Source of the DNA: Pseudomonadota bacterium
Lineage (GTDB): Bacteria > Pseudomonadota > Gammaproteobacteria > Burkholderiales > Usitatibacteraceae
Reading direction: 5' to 3'
NCBI GenBank assembly: GCA_029781595.1
Contig: JAKOWJ010000003.1
Coordinates: 1 to 47,737, forward strand
Length of the DNA stretch: 47,737 nucleotides
The notes under the pieces were generated by a model. The model ran no database searches and was not told the origin of the DNA. It saw only the letters and a list, made by a program, of their open reading frames with translations. Positions within the stretch are counted from its first letter, which is position 1. Every line of letters begins with the position of its first letter. This document shows, piece by piece, positions 1-8,282 of the stretch. Position numbers and translations under genes: made by a program.

Positions 1-849
1 CACGCCCTTGTAGCGCGTCGTGACCGGCTCCTCGAGGCGCACCTTCCAGTTGGCGAGGTCGGCCTCGGTGAACAGGCCCCCCTGCGCGCGCACGCTGGCC
101 ACCAGCGCCCGGGCGATGTCCCCGCGGTAGAAGCGGTCCTGGGCGGCGTAGATGGCCTGCCTGCGCGACTTGCCGGCCGCGAGGGCCAGGCGCTCGGCCT
201 CGACGAGCTTGCGCAACGTCGCGGCGAGTTCCGGCTGCCGGAAGATCTCGCCGGGCTCCGGCGCGTGGTCGCCGGGGCGCGGCAGCATGACGCGCCGCGA
301 GTCCGGCCACTGCATCAGGTGGGCGCGCTGGCGCTCGATGTAGTTGGCGAGTTGCGCCTCGATGGGATAGCCGTCGGCCATCTCGATGGCCGGCTGCAGC
401 ACCTGCGCCAGCGAGAGCCTGCCGAACTCCGCGAGCATGGTCAGGATGCCGCCGGGCGTGCCGGGCGTGACGGCCGCGAGCGGGCCGTACGGCGGCGGGT
501 GGTCCATGCCCTTCGAGCGGAAGAACTCGGCGGTGGCGCCCGTCGGCGCGACGCCCAGGGCGTTCACCCCGATCACCTTGTGCGTGTGCGGGTTCCAGAC
601 GAGCGCCTGCGTCTCGCCGCCCCAGTGCAGCGTGTCCCACATCGTGGCGGTGGCCGCGATCATGGCGCAGGCCGCGTCCACGGCATTGCCGCCCTGGATG
701 AAGATGCGCGCGCCGGCCGCGGCGCCCAGGGGCTTGCCGGTGACGGCCATCCAGTCCTTGCCGTGCAGCGGCGGCTTCTGGGTGCGTTGCGCGAGGGCGG
801 CCGCGGGCGCGGCGGCCACGGCCAGGGCGAGGAGCAGTCGGGCGAGCAT
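1..849 (-). CDS. gamma-glutamyltransferase (C-terminal part cut off by window edge)
   Basis: The reading frame starts at 849 behind a GGAGAA ribosome-binding site and runs off the left edge after 283 codons. The first 20 or so residues are a Sec-type signal peptide ending in ALAQ, so the product should be periplasmic. The sequence KPLGAAAGARIFIQGGNAVD at about residues 38-57 is the characteristic N-terminal segment of gamma-glutamyltranspeptidases. AVTPGTPGGILTMLAEFG, about residues 125-142, is another family signature. These enzymes are autoprocessed N-terminal nucleophile hydrolases that remove the gamma-glutamyl group of glutathione and related compounds. The catalytic Thr of the small subunit lies outside the window, so activity cannot be judged. 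The gene starts 14 bases after the DUF885 gene and probably shares its mRNA. Confidence 0.88.
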   Translation of the reverse strand, partial: MLARLLLALAVAAAPAAALAQRTQKPPLHGKDWMAVTGKPLGAAAGARIFIQGGNAVDAACAMIAATATMWDTLHWGGETQALVWNPHTHKVIGVNALGVAPTGATAEFFRSKGMDHPPPYGPLAAVTPGTPGGILTMLAEFGRLSLAQVLQPAIEMADGYPIEAQLANYIERQRAHLMQWPDSRRVMLPRPGDHAPEPGEIFRQPELAATLRKLVEAERLALAAGKSRRQAIYAAQDRFYRGDIARALVASVRAQGGLFTEADLANWKVRLEEPVTTRYKGV

Positions 850-863
850 GGCGGTTCTCCGGT

Positions 864-2654
864 TCAGGACGCGGCCTTCTCGCGCGCGATCCATTCGTCG
901 ATGCGGCGGTCGAGCACGTCCAGGGGCAGCGCGCCGTCGTCGAGCAGCGCGTTGTGGAAGCGGCGCAGGTCGAACCTCGCGCCCAGCGCCCGCTTCGCCC
1001 GCGCGCGCAGCGCCTGGATGCGCAGCTCGCCGACCTTGTAGCCCAGCGCCTGGCCCGGGTCGAGGATGTAGCGGTCCACCTCCGCGATGGCCGCGCTCTC
1101 GTGGATGCCGGCGGTGTCGGCGAGGTAGCGGATGGCCCGCTCGCGCGACCACCCGAAGGCGTGCAGGCCCGTGTCCACCACCAGCCGGCAGGCGCGCCAC
1201 ATCTCCGCCGACAGGCGCCCGAACTCCTCGTAGGGCGTGCGGTAGATCCCCATCTCCTCGCCCAGGCTCTCGGCGTAGAGGGCCCAGCCCTCGGCGTAGG
1301 CCGTGTAGAACGAGGCGCGGCGGAAGGCCGGCAGGCCCTTGAGCTCCTGGGCCCGCGCGATCTGCAGGTGGTGGCCGGGCACCGCCTCGTGCAGCAGCAC
1401 CGAGGGCATGTCGTACTTCGGCCGGCGCTTCAGGTTGTTGGTGTTGGCCTCGAAGAATCCCGCGCGCGTGCCGTCCAGGGCCCCGCGCGTGTAATGCTCG
1501 GCGTTGTCGCCCAGGAACGCGGGCATGGGCCGGATGCCATAGGGCAGGCGCGGCAGCTCGGCGAAGAAGCGCGGCAGCTCGGCGTCGGCGCGCTTGGCGA
1601 TGTCGCGGTAGTGCTCCAGCATGCCCTCGGCGCTCGCGTGGTAGAAGCGCGGGTCCGTGTGCAGGAAGTGCAGGAACTGCGCGAAGTCGCCCTGGAACCC
1701 GGAAGCGGCGATGACGCGGTCCATCTCCTTCCGGATGCGCGCGACTTCGGCGAGGCCCATGTCGTGGATCTCGCGCGCCGTGAGCGTCGTGGTGGTCATC
1801 TGCGCGATGCGCTGCTGGTAGTAGGCATTCCCCGCGGGCAGCGTGGAGGCCGAGAGCGACTCGCGGCACGCGGGCAGGTAGCTGTCGCGCACGAAGTCGC
1901 GCAGCCGCGCGAACGCGGGCTGCACCTTCCCGGCGATCACCGCCTCGGCAGCGGCGGCCAGGCGCAGGCGCTCGGCTTGCGGCACGTCGGCGGGAAAGCG
2001 CGTGAACGGGCGGTAGAAGGCGCTCGCCCTCGGGTCGCCGGCCGCGAACCCGTCCAGCTGCCCCGGCACGCGCAGCATCGCCGCGCGCGGCGGCATCCAG
2101 CCGGTGCGCATGCCCGCCTCCATGAGGGCGCGCGACTGCTCCAGCAGCCGCGGGGCCGCCGCCAGTCGCGCGAGCCAGTTCTCGTAGTCGCGCACCGTGC
2201 GGAAGGGCATGGCGCGCGCCAGCATGAGCAGCAGCGTGTGCGGGCCCGAGGAGGGCGAGACCTGCAGCCAGCCGTCGCCGTAGCCGGCGCCGAAGGGCGC
2301 CTCGCCGTAGAGGGCGTCGAGGTCGCGTTCCTGCTCGAGGCGCCCCTTCATCATCGCGAGCGACAGGCCATCCTGCTCGTCCAGCGCGGCGGCGTCGAAG
2401 GCGTCCAGCTCGGCCAGCACCGCCTTCGCGTGCGCCTTGCGGGCGGCGATGGCGGCCACGGACGCGTCGTGCAGGCGGTCGTCCCAGGCGTGGTTGCCCA
2501 GCATCGTCGCGAACTCGGGCCGCTCCTGCTGGCCGAGCGCGAATTCGCGGTCGAAGAGCGCGTGCAGCGCGGCGTTGGGGGCCGGCGCGGCGCCCGCGGC
2601 GGGCAGGCAGGCGGCGGCGAGGACGAGGGCGAGGAAGGCGAGGGAACGCGGCAT
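864..2654 (-). CDS. DUF885-family exported metallo-hydrolase (putative zinc carboxypeptidase-like)
   Basis: This is a 596-residue protein with an N-terminal signal peptide ending near residue 22 (PAAGAAPA). It has the DUF885 hallmark HEAVPGHHLQ at residues 422-431, an HExxxGH-type zinc motif, followed by AEGWALYAE at 454-462, which supplies the downstream glutamate. The length matches the family norm of about 550-620 residues. Family members are poorly characterised but behave as metallopeptidase-like hydrolases, so the substrate here is inferred to be a periplasmic peptide. The start codon has a CGGAG site a few bases upstream. The next gene on the strand is a gamma-glutamyltransferase 14 bases away, which suggests a small peptide-degrading operon. 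Confidence 0.85.
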   Translation of the reverse strand: MPRSLAFLALVLAAACLPAAGAAPAPNAALHALFDREFALGQQERPEFATMLGNHAWDDRLHDASVAAIAARKAHAKAVLAELDAFDAAALDEQDGLSLAMMKGRLEQERDLDALYGEAPFGAGYGDGWLQVSPSSGPHTLLLMLARAMPFRTVRDYENWLARLAAAPRLLEQSRALMEAGMRTGWMPPRAAMLRVPGQLDGFAAGDPRASAFYRPFTRFPADVPQAERLRLAAAAEAVIAGKVQPAFARLRDFVRDSYLPACRESLSASTLPAGNAYYQQRIAQMTTTTLTAREIHDMGLAEVARIRKEMDRVIAASGFQGDFAQFLHFLHTDPRFYHASAEGMLEHYRDIAKRADAELPRFFAELPRLPYGIRPMPAFLGDNAEHYTRGALDGTRAGFFEANTNNLKRRPKYDMPSVLLHEAVPGHHLQIARAQELKGLPAFRRASFYTAYAEGWALYAESLGEEMGIYRTPYEEFGRLSAEMWRACRLVVDTGLHAFGWSRERAIRYLADTAGIHESAAIAEVDRYILDPGQALGYKVGELRIQALRARAKRALGARFDLRRFHNALLDDGALPLDVLDRRIDEWIAREKAAS

Positions 2655-2724
2655 CGGGGCGCACTCCGGGGGGCGAAGCGCGAATTCTAGCCGCCCCGCC
2701 CCGCCGGTGGCGCCCCGCGGGGTA

Positions 2725-3093
2725 TCAGGGCATGTTCGCGGTCTTCCAGAGGCCCATCACGCGGCCCTCGGGATCGGCGAAGAGCGCGAAGGAGCCCATC
2801 TCGCCGACCTTCTGCTCCTCGAGCAGGATCTTCCCGCCCGCGGCCACGATGCGGTCGCGGTAGGCCGCGAGGTCGTCCACCAGCATGTAGCAGGCCAGGT
2901 TGCCCGGCCAGGGGCCCTCGCCGCTGGGCTTCATGATGCCGCCGTTGATGCCGCCCTGCCCGCCCGTCTCCACCATGCGGTAGTCCATTTCGGGCCAATG
3001 CTGGATCTTCCAGTCGAACACCTTCTCGTAGAACGCGGCGACGCCGGCCGGATCCTTCGACCACAACTCCCAGTGCACGACGGGGCTTCCCAT
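2725..3093 (-). CDS. VOC-family (glyoxalase-fold) protein
   Basis: This 122-residue protein opens with VVHWELWSKDPAGVAAFYEK, the first beta-alpha unit of the vicinal-oxygen-chelate fold. It closes with SFALFADPEGRVMGLWK, the typical last strand of the second unit. One complete glyoxalase/bleomycin-resistance-type domain is present and nothing else. There is a clear GGGAGG ribosome-binding site before the ATG at 3093. Members of this subgroup often lack a known substrate, so the reaction cannot be named. It sits 70 bases before the DUF885 gene on the same strand. Confidence 0.8.
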   Translation of the reverse strand: MGSPVVHWELWSKDPAGVAAFYEKVFDWKIQHWPEMDYRMVETGGQGGINGGIMKPSGEGPWPGNLACYMLVDDLAAYRDRIVAAGGKILLEEQKVGEMGSFALFADPEGRVMGLWKTANMP

Positions 3094-3166
3094 GGCGGCC
3101 TCCCTTTGGCGCGTGGATGGAACGGCGATTCTGGGCCCGGCCCGCCTCGCCGCGCTTGACGGACTG

Positions 3167-3607
3167 TTACGGCGCGGCCCCGGCCAGGCGCCCGTTGGCG
3201 AGCTTGTCGATGTCCTCGGTGAGGCGCGCGTCGAAGCTCACGCCCTGGAAGCGCCAGTCGCCGCCGGGCTTGTAGACCTTGAACTCGAAGCGCAGCGGCT
3301 GGCGCTCGAAGCCGACGAGGTAGATGAGGTGCGCGTAGTGCGCGCCGACCTTCTGCTCGACGATGCGCTCGTTGAAGAGGTAGCCGCCCACCAGGCCGTG
3401 CAGCTTGGCCAGCTCGCCCTTGAGGTTCTTCACCTGGTCGCCGTTGCCGTCGACCCAGCGGTTGGTGCCGTAGAGGAAGTCGATGGCCTGCGAGGTCTCG
3501 CCCTTGGCGATGAGCGCGAAGAAGCGCTCGGGGATGCCGCCGTAGTCGTCGGCGCGCGCGAGGGGGATGACGGCGAGGCAGGCGAGGATCGCGGCGAGGC
3601 GTTTCAT
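3167..3607 (-). CDS. small exported hypothetical protein
   Basis: I chose the ATG at 3607 because AAGGGAGGT lies directly upstream and because MKRLAAILACLAVIPLARA is then a clean signal peptide. A longer frame to 3649 has neither. The mature protein of about 127 residues is mixed alpha/beta, with a central HLIYLVGFERQPLRFEFKVY strand-rich segment and a final segment GGDWRFQGVSFD. This resembles small periplasmic proteins with an NTF2-like shape, but that is an inference. No catalytic motif is visible. The function is unknown. Confidence 0.7.
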   Translation of the reverse strand: MKRLAAILACLAVIPLARADDYGGIPERFFALIAKGETSQAIDFLYGTNRWVDGNGDQVKNLKGELAKLHGLVGGYLFNERIVEQKVGAHYAHLIYLVGFERQPLRFEFKVYKPGGDWRFQGVSFDARLTEDIDKLANGRLAGAAP

Positions 3608-3665
3608 GGGGACCTCCCTTCCGGCGGGCAGCGGGATCGCTGCGGGCAAGACTACACCCGGTGGC

Positions 3666-4328
3666 CTAGGGTGTCCGGCCTTCCTCGCGCGGCTGGCGCG
3701 CCGCGCGCTGGCGCAGCTGCCGGCGGTAGCCGTCCCGCACCGCGAAGGCGACGACCTCGCGCCCGCGCCAGGCGGCGTACTCCTGCACGAAGTCCTTCAC
3801 GCTCGCATAGGGGCCCGCGAGGTGGCCCGGGCGCTTGGAATCGCCCGTGAACCAGTGGGCGCCGCCCCGCTCGAAGGTGGCCATCCAGTGCCGGCGCAGC
3901 GTGTTGCCCGCGATCGTGACGGGCGCGAACTCGATCATGAGGTAGGCCGGCCGCGAGGCCGGCTCGACGGCGCGCAGCGACTCGACGGCGAAGCGCGCGA
4001 GGTCCACGCACACGCCCGTGGGGCTCGCGTAGAACGCCGCCGGCTCGAAGATCGCCAGGGGCCCGCCGCGGCCGCGCTGCGTCTCCGACAGCGCGAGGGC
4101 CCGCTCCCGGTCGTAGGCGAAACGCGCGCCGATCCACGCGTTCACGTCCTCGGCGCTTCGCCACTGTCGCAGGGCCTGCGCCCAGTCGGCCGCCTCCGGC
4201 GCCGCGAGCGCCACCGCCACGCGCGCCTCCGGCGCATCGGACGCGGGATCGGCCCGCGGGAGCGGGGCCGCGCAGCCGCCCAGCGCGATCGCGAGGGCCG
4301 CGAGGGCCTCAGGCCAGCGCGACCACAC
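3666..4328 (-). CDS. transglutaminase-like lipoprotein
   Basis: The frame starts with GTG at 4328, twelve bases after an AAGGAG site that lies inside the upstream gene, so the two genes overlap by 20 bases. The N-terminus is a lipoprotein signal with a GGC box (Cys19). Further in are TGVCVDLARFAVESL (candidate catalytic Cys), HWMATFERGGAHW (candidate His) and TGDSKRPG (candidate Asp). In this order they resemble the Cys-His-Asp triad of the transglutaminase/protease fold. Family members include peptidases and amidases of the envelope. The match to the family is moderate, and the role could be non-enzymatic. Confidence 0.65.
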   Translation of the reverse strand: MWSRWPEALAALAIALGGCAAPLPRADPASDAPEARVAVALAAPEAADWAQALRQWRSAEDVNAWIGARFAYDRERALALSETQRGRGGPLAIFEPAAFYASPTGVCVDLARFAVESLRAVEPASRPAYLMIEFAPVTIAGNTLRRHWMATFERGGAHWFTGDSKRPGHLAGPYASVKDFVQEYAAWRGREVVAFAVRDGYRRQLRQRAARQPREEGRTP

Positions 4329-4986
4329 GGACGGGCGACTCCTTGTGGACGCGGAAGCCCAGGCGCTCGTAGAGCGCGCGCGCGCCGGCGTTGGCGGTCA
4401 TCACGTGCAGGTACGGCGTCTCGCCCCGGCCGCGCATGCGCGAGACGAGCAGCCGCGTGAGGCGGCCCGCGTGGCCGCGCCCCTGGAAGTCCGGGTGCGT
4501 GCACACGCCGCTGATCTCGCGCAGCCGCCCCGCCTGGCCACGCTCGCCGGCCATGGCGACCAGCCGCGCGCCGTCGAAGACGCCGAAGTAGTCGCCGAGC
4601 TCGATCGTGCGCGGGCCGAACGGTCCCGGCCGCGTGAGCTGCGCGAGCGCCATCGCCTGCGCCACGTGCGCCGGCCCCAGGGGCACGGCTTCGGGCACCG
4701 GCGCGTCCGGCGGATCCCCGCCCGCCCAGATCATCTTGAGCATCGTGGCGTCGGCCTCGATGCGCCAGCCCTCCGGCGCGGGACCGGACCACGCGTCGCA
4801 GTAGAAGCGCTCGTCCCGTGCGCAGAACGGCGCGAGCGCGGCGAAGTCGGGGCTGTGCGGATCGGGGAAGGCGACGATGGGCGAGAAGCCCGCGGCGTAG
4901 CGGCGCGCGCGCCCGTCGCCCACGGAGAAGCGCGCCTGGTCGCCCGAGAGGACGTGCCAGAAGATGTTGTCGAGCAGGTGTTCCAT
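4309..4986 (-). CDS. GNAT-family N-acetyltransferase
   Basis: The C-terminal half carries the GNAT core: REISGVCTHPDFQGRGHAGR, whose QGRGHA is the acetyl-CoA pyrophosphate-binding motif A, then LHVMTANAGARALYERLGF, the usual motif B. The N-terminal hundred residues are divergent and may be a partner or degenerate GNAT lobe. I prefer the ATG at 4986 over an in-frame TTG at 4995. Neither has a strong ribosome-binding site. The substrate is unknown. It overlaps the downstream lipoprotein gene. Confidence 0.82.
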   Translation of the reverse strand: MEHLLDNIFWHVLSGDQARFSVGDGRARRYAAGFSPIVAFPDPHSPDFAALAPFCARDERFYCDAWSGPAPEGWRIEADATMLKMIWAGGDPPDAPVPEAVPLGPAHVAQAMALAQLTRPGPFGPRTIELGDYFGVFDGARLVAMAGERGQAGRLREISGVCTHPDFQGRGHAGRLTRLLVSRMRGRGETPYLHVMTANAGARALYERLGFRVHKESPVRVVALA

Positions 4987-5031
4987 CGTGCGCAAAGGTA
5001 GGGGCGGGAGGCCGGCCGTGGCAAGCCGCCG

Positions 5032-5502
5032 TCAGCGCAGGGCCGCCGCGCGGGCCCGCTCGACGCGGGCGACGAGGTCCGCCGCGACGGGGTTCTCCGC
5101 CAGCGGCGTGCCGGTGTAGCCGTGCCACGTCGGCATGAAGGCGACCGAGGCGCCCAGGCGAGAGGGATGCGCCAGGCGCAGCTCGATGCGAGGCGGCGTG
5201 GAGGCCGACCAGAGCCGCACCTCGGCGATTCCCGCCAGCGGGACCCGGACCTGCACCGCGCCCCGCCGCACCAGCAGCGCGTCTCCCGCGTCGAGGACCT
5301 CGTCCGCCAGTTGCCACAGGTAGCTGCGCCGGACCAGGAGGACGAACACGACGGCGAATGCCGGCAGGAACCAGGAGAGCGCGTCGCCCGTGAGCCGGCC
5401 GTGGCGCCACTCCACGACGAACAGGAAGGCCGTGCCGGCGAGGATGGCGCCGGGCAGGGCCCGCTTCTGCCACGGGGTGAGGCTCGAGGAAAGTCGCTTC
5501 AC
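5032..5502 (-). CDS. two-helix membrane protein of unknown function
   Basis: The frame starts with GTG at 5502, 21 bases after the RlmN-family gene. Residues about 13-28 and 44-57 form two hydrophobic helices. The rest is a soluble domain of short beta strands (ALLVRRGAVQVRVPLAGIAEVRLW, then RIELRLAHPSRLGASVAFMP). Two helices followed by a small beta-rich domain is the layout of bacterial PH-domain membrane proteins, but I cannot confirm that family by eye. Confidence 0.6.
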   Translation of the reverse strand: MKRLSSSLTPWQKRALPGAILAGTAFLFVVEWRHGRLTGDALSWFLPAFAVVFVLLVRRSYLWQLADEVLDAGDALLVRRGAVQVRVPLAGIAEVRLWSASTPPRIELRLAHPSRLGASVAFMPTWHGYTGTPLAENPVAADLVARVERARAAALR

Positions 5503-5523
5503 GGGGCCCGGGCCCGCCGCGCC

Positions 5524-6546
5524 TCAGGCGGCGGCCGCCTCGCGGACGAGCCGCGCCCGCAGCTGCCCGCAGCCGCCCTCCACCGCCTGCCCGGCCGAGT
5601 CGCGGATCTTGGCGAGGATGCCGCGCCCGTTGAGCGCCCGGGCCATGTCCAGCACCCTCTCGCGCGGCGGGCGCCGGAAGGCCGTGCCGCCGACGGCGTT
5701 CCACGGGATGAGGTTCACGACGGCGTACTTGCCCGCGAAGAGCCTCGCGAGGCCGTCGATCTCGTCGGGCCCGTCGTTCACGCCGTCGAGCAGCGTCCAC
5801 TGGACCTGGACCGGGTAGCGCGTGGCGCGGGCGTAACGCTCGCCCTCCTCGGCCAGCTCGGCCGGCTCGAGCCTCGGCGCCCGCGGCAGCAGGCCCGCGC
5901 GGCGTTCCGCGACCGTCGAGTGCAGCGAGAGCGCCAGCGCCGGCCGCACGCGGCCGGCCGGCAGGCGGGCGAACGCGCGCCGGTCGCCCACGGTGGAGAA
6001 CACGAGGTCCTTGTGCCCGATGCCGCCCTCGGTGCCCAGCCAGTCGATGGCGTCCATCGTCTCGTCGAGGTTGTGCGCCGGCTCGCCCATGCCCATGAAG
6101 ACGACCTTGCCCACCGCGCGCCGCGCGCGCGCCAGCGCCACCTGCGCGACCATCTCCGCGCTGCCGAGGTGGCGTGCCAGCCCGCCCTGCCCGGTCATGC
6201 AGAAGGTGCAGCCCACGGCGCAGCCGACCTGCGTGGAGACGCACAACCCGTCGCGCGGCAGCAGCACGGACTCGATCGACAGGCCGTCGGCCAGGCCCAC
6301 CAGCAGGCGCGTGGAGCCGTCGGCCGCGGGGTGCTCCGAGATCGCCGTCGCGAGCGAGTCGAACTGCGCGGCGAGCGCGGGCAGCGACTCGCGCAGCCGG
6401 CGCGGCAGGTGCGCCTCGCCGCGGGGCGGCCCGGCATCCAGGGGCAGGCCATGCGTCCACGCGCGCAGCACCCGCCGCTCGTGGCACGGGCGCGCGCCGA
6501 GCGCGCGCAGGCGTTCCCGCAGGTCTTCCAGTCGCATGCCGCGCAT
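5524..6546 (-). CDS. RlmN-family radical SAM enzyme, short divergent member
   Basis: The 340-residue product contains CVSTQVGCAVGCTFCMTG, whose CxxxCxxC binds the 4Fe-4S cluster of radical SAM enzymes. It also has FMGMGEPAHNLDE (the SAM-binding GEP motif), LALSLHST, QWTLLDGVNDG, NLIPWNAVGGTAF and the C-terminal GGCGQLRA, which carries the methyl-transfer Cys of the RlmN/Cfr group. RlmN methylates C2 of A2503 in 23S rRNA and A37 of some tRNAs. This protein is shorter than canonical RlmN and lacks several usual residues around the substrate site (for example SKGQQAL-like tails). It may therefore be a paralogue with a different RNA target. Confidence 0.82.
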   Translation of the reverse strand: MRGMRLEDLRERLRALGARPCHERRVLRAWTHGLPLDAGPPRGEAHLPRRLRESLPALAAQFDSLATAISEHPAADGSTRLLVGLADGLSIESVLLPRDGLCVSTQVGCAVGCTFCMTGQGGLARHLGSAEMVAQVALARARRAVGKVVFMGMGEPAHNLDETMDAIDWLGTEGGIGHKDLVFSTVGDRRAFARLPAGRVRPALALSLHSTVAERRAGLLPRAPRLEPAELAEEGERYARATRYPVQVQWTLLDGVNDGPDEIDGLARLFAGKYAVVNLIPWNAVGGTAFRRPPRERVLDMARALNGRGILAKIRDSAGQAVEGGCGQLRARLVREAAAA

Positions 6547-6583
6547 TATCGGCCAATGCGCGGCCGGGCGAGCGCCGGCGCGG

Positions 6584-7420
6584 CTAGCGCTCGACGAGCT
6601 CGACCCGGCGGTTGCGGGCCCGGCCTTCCTCGGTGCGGTTGCTGGCCACCGGGGCGATGGGGCCGGCCCCCTGCGCGGAAAGGCGCGCGGCCGCCACGCC
6701 GAAGCGCGACGCGAGCGCCTTCACCACGGCGTCGGCGCGCGCGCGCGACAGGCGCAGGTTCGCGTCCGGCTGGCCCACGTTGTCGGTGTGCCCGACCACG
6801 AGCAGCTGCAGCTTCGGCGAGGCCGCGAGGAGCCTGGCCACCTCCTTGAGCGTCGCGTCGGACTCGGCCTTCACGTCCGCCTTGCCGGTGTCGAAGTGGA
6901 TGCCGTAGACCGCGACGTGGCCGTTGGCCAGGATGTCCTTCGAGAACGCGGCCGCGTCGGCCGTGACCTCCTGCGCCATCGTCCCGGTCTCCAGCACCTC
7001 CAGCAGGTACTGCGCCGTGCCGTAGGCGCTCAGGTGCACCCACATCTCGCGGCCCTGGTTGGCCACGCGCATCCAGGTCTCCGCCCCGTCGTCGACCTGC
7101 CCGACGACCTCCCCGCCCAGCGGCTTGAGCGCGTTGCCGTAGTTGCGCAGCAGCTGCACCCGGCTCGGTTCCGGCCGCCCTTCGTCGAGGTAGTACTGCA
7201 CGGAGGTGAGCCGGCCTTCCACCACGTGCTCGCGCCCCTTCGCGTCGGTCACCTTCCACGAGTCGAACGGCGCCTGCCTGCACGAGTAGATGTGGTAGCC
7301 GGGCATGCGCGTGACGAGGGCGTGGTCCTTGCAGCCGGCGGCGTCGGGTTCGGCGGCGAGCGCGGTGGCGGCGGCGAGGCATGCGGCCGCGATGGCGGCG
7401 CGATGGGCGATCGGGGACAT
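6584..7420 (-). CDS. OmpA-family exported protein
   Basis: I start it at the ATG at 7420, where MSPIAHRAAIAAACLAAA makes a signal peptide and GGAGC precedes the codon. The frame extends further upstream but without signal-peptide character. Residues about 30-160 form an unassigned exported domain. The C-terminal 110 residues are an OmpA/MotB peptidoglycan-binding domain: GIHFDTGKADVK, then VVGHTDNVGQPDANLRLSRARADAV and the terminal NRTEEGRARNRRVELV. It should anchor in the periplasm and bind peptidoglycan non-covalently. Its 5' leader closely resembles that of the crystallin-like gene that starts at 20712. Confidence 0.85.
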   Translation of the reverse strand: MSPIAHRAAIAAACLAAATALAAEPDAAGCKDHALVTRMPGYHIYSCRQAPFDSWKVTDAKGREHVVEGRLTSVQYYLDEGRPEPSRVQLLRNYGNALKPLGGEVVGQVDDGAETWMRVANQGREMWVHLSAYGTAQYLLEVLETGTMAQEVTADAAAFSKDILANGHVAVYGIHFDTGKADVKAESDATLKEVARLLAASPKLQLLVVGHTDNVGQPDANLRLSRARADAVVKALASRFGVAAARLSAQGAGPIAPVASNRTEEGRARNRRVELVER

Positions 7421-7442
7421 CGGCAAGCTCCTGTCGGGGTCG
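7421..7442 (-). promoter_or_regulatory. 5' leader block shared with the crystallin-like gene
   Basis: Read on the minus strand, the 22 bases directly before the OmpA-like start codon contain CGACCCCGAC followed one base later by GGAGC. The block at 20713-20734, before the crystallin-like gene, has the same two strings at the same distance from the start codon, with 18 of 22 positions identical. GGAGC can serve as the ribosome-binding site, but the conserved upstream ten bases go beyond that. Confidence 0.45.
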
Positions 7443-7497
7443 ATTGTCGGCGGGCGAGACGCGCCCGAGGCCATCAGAACCCGCGCCCCGCGGCCTC

Positions 7498-7517
7498 CGG
7501 TTGACCGGGGTCAACCG
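7498..7517. repeat. 20-bp perfect inverted repeat (operator or terminator)
   Basis: CGGTTGACC, two bases GG, then GGTCAACCG: nine paired bases on each side. It lies 12 bases beyond the stop codon of ung and about 80 bases upstream of the OmpA-like start codon. The short spacer suits an operator bound by a dimeric repressor. As RNA it could also end ung transcription, though no U-run follows. Confidence 0.6.
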
Positions 7518-7529
7518 CGTCCGCGATCG

Positions 7530-8237
7530 CTACGTGCGCCAGTCGATCGCGCCGCGGCCGGCCTGCGCGAGGAACGCGTTCGCCCGCGAGAAGTGCCGGC
7601 ACCCGAGGAAGTGCCGCGCCGACAGGGGCGAGGGGTGGCCGGCCTCCAGCACCAGGTGCCGGCCACGGTCGATGGCCGGGGCGCGCGACTGCGCGTGCCG
7701 GCCCCACAGGAGGAAGACGCTGGGCGGCGCGCGCCGCGAGGCGTGCGAGAGCAGCGCGCCGGTGATCGCGTGCCAGCCGAGACCCTCGTGCGAGGCGGGC
7801 CGGTCGCGCGCCACGGACAGAGCGGTGTTGAGCAGGAGCACGCCCTGCGCCGCCCAGGCCGTGAGGTCGCCGTGCGCGGGCGCGGCGAGGCCCAGGTCGT
7901 CCGCGAGCTCGCGGTACACGTTGCGCAGGGACGGCGGGATGCGCACGCCGCGCGGCACCGAGAACGCGAGTCCCGTCGCCTGCCCCGGCTGGTGGTAGGG
8001 GTCCTGGCCGAGGATCACGACGCGCACCCGCTCCGGCGGCACGAGCGCGAGCGCGCGATAGCGCGCGTTCGCCGGCGGGTAGATCTCCTCGCGCCTCGCC
8101 TCCTCGCGCAGGCGACGCTCGAGACCGGCCAGCGAGCGCGCGAGGACGTCGTCCAGGGCGTCGCGCCACGCCTCGGGCAGCCCCGGCTCCGCGTGCTCCG
8201 CGCCCGTCCCGCGAGGGCTCTCGTGGAGGTCCGTCAT
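7530..8237 (-). CDS. ung: uracil-DNA glycosylase, family 1
   Basis: The 235-residue protein has the water-activating motif GQDPYH at residues 77-82 (catalytic Asp79) and the DNA-intercalation loop HPSPLSA at 201-207, both diagnostic of family 1 UDG. Between them, VLLLNTALSV and SVFLLWGRHAQ are the usual core strands. It removes uracil from DNA after cytosine deamination or dUMP misincorporation, starting base-excision repair. The length is normal, slightly extended at the N-terminus. The start is ATG at 8237, divergent from the small peptide gene at 8379. Confidence 0.97.
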   Translation of the reverse strand: MTDLHESPRGTGAEHAEPGLPEAWRDALDDVLARSLAGLERRLREEARREEIYPPANARYRALALVPPERVRVVILGQDPYHQPGQATGLAFSVPRGVRIPPSLRNVYRELADDLGLAAPAHGDLTAWAAQGVLLLNTALSVARDRPASHEGLGWHAITGALLSHASRRAPPSVFLLWGRHAQSRAPAIDRGRHLVLEAGHPSPLSARHFLGCRHFSRANAFLAQAGRGAIDWRT

Positions 8238-8282
8238 GCGTCGATTTTCGGCGAAAACTTTTCATCATGCGGGGAACGGCCG

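Noticed and set aside
954-2690. A 578-codon plus-strand frame
   Set aside because: Antisense to the DUF885 gene, with no domain motif and biased composition.
5524-6546. Cfr-type antibiotic-resistance methyltransferase
   Set aside because: The protein belongs to the RlmN/Cfr superfamily, but nothing in context (no mobile element, core-like composition) supports a resistance role.
4142-6556. An 804-codon minus-strand frame
   Set aside because: Its translation is low-complexity Arg/Ala/Gly and it overlaps three recognisable genes in another frame.
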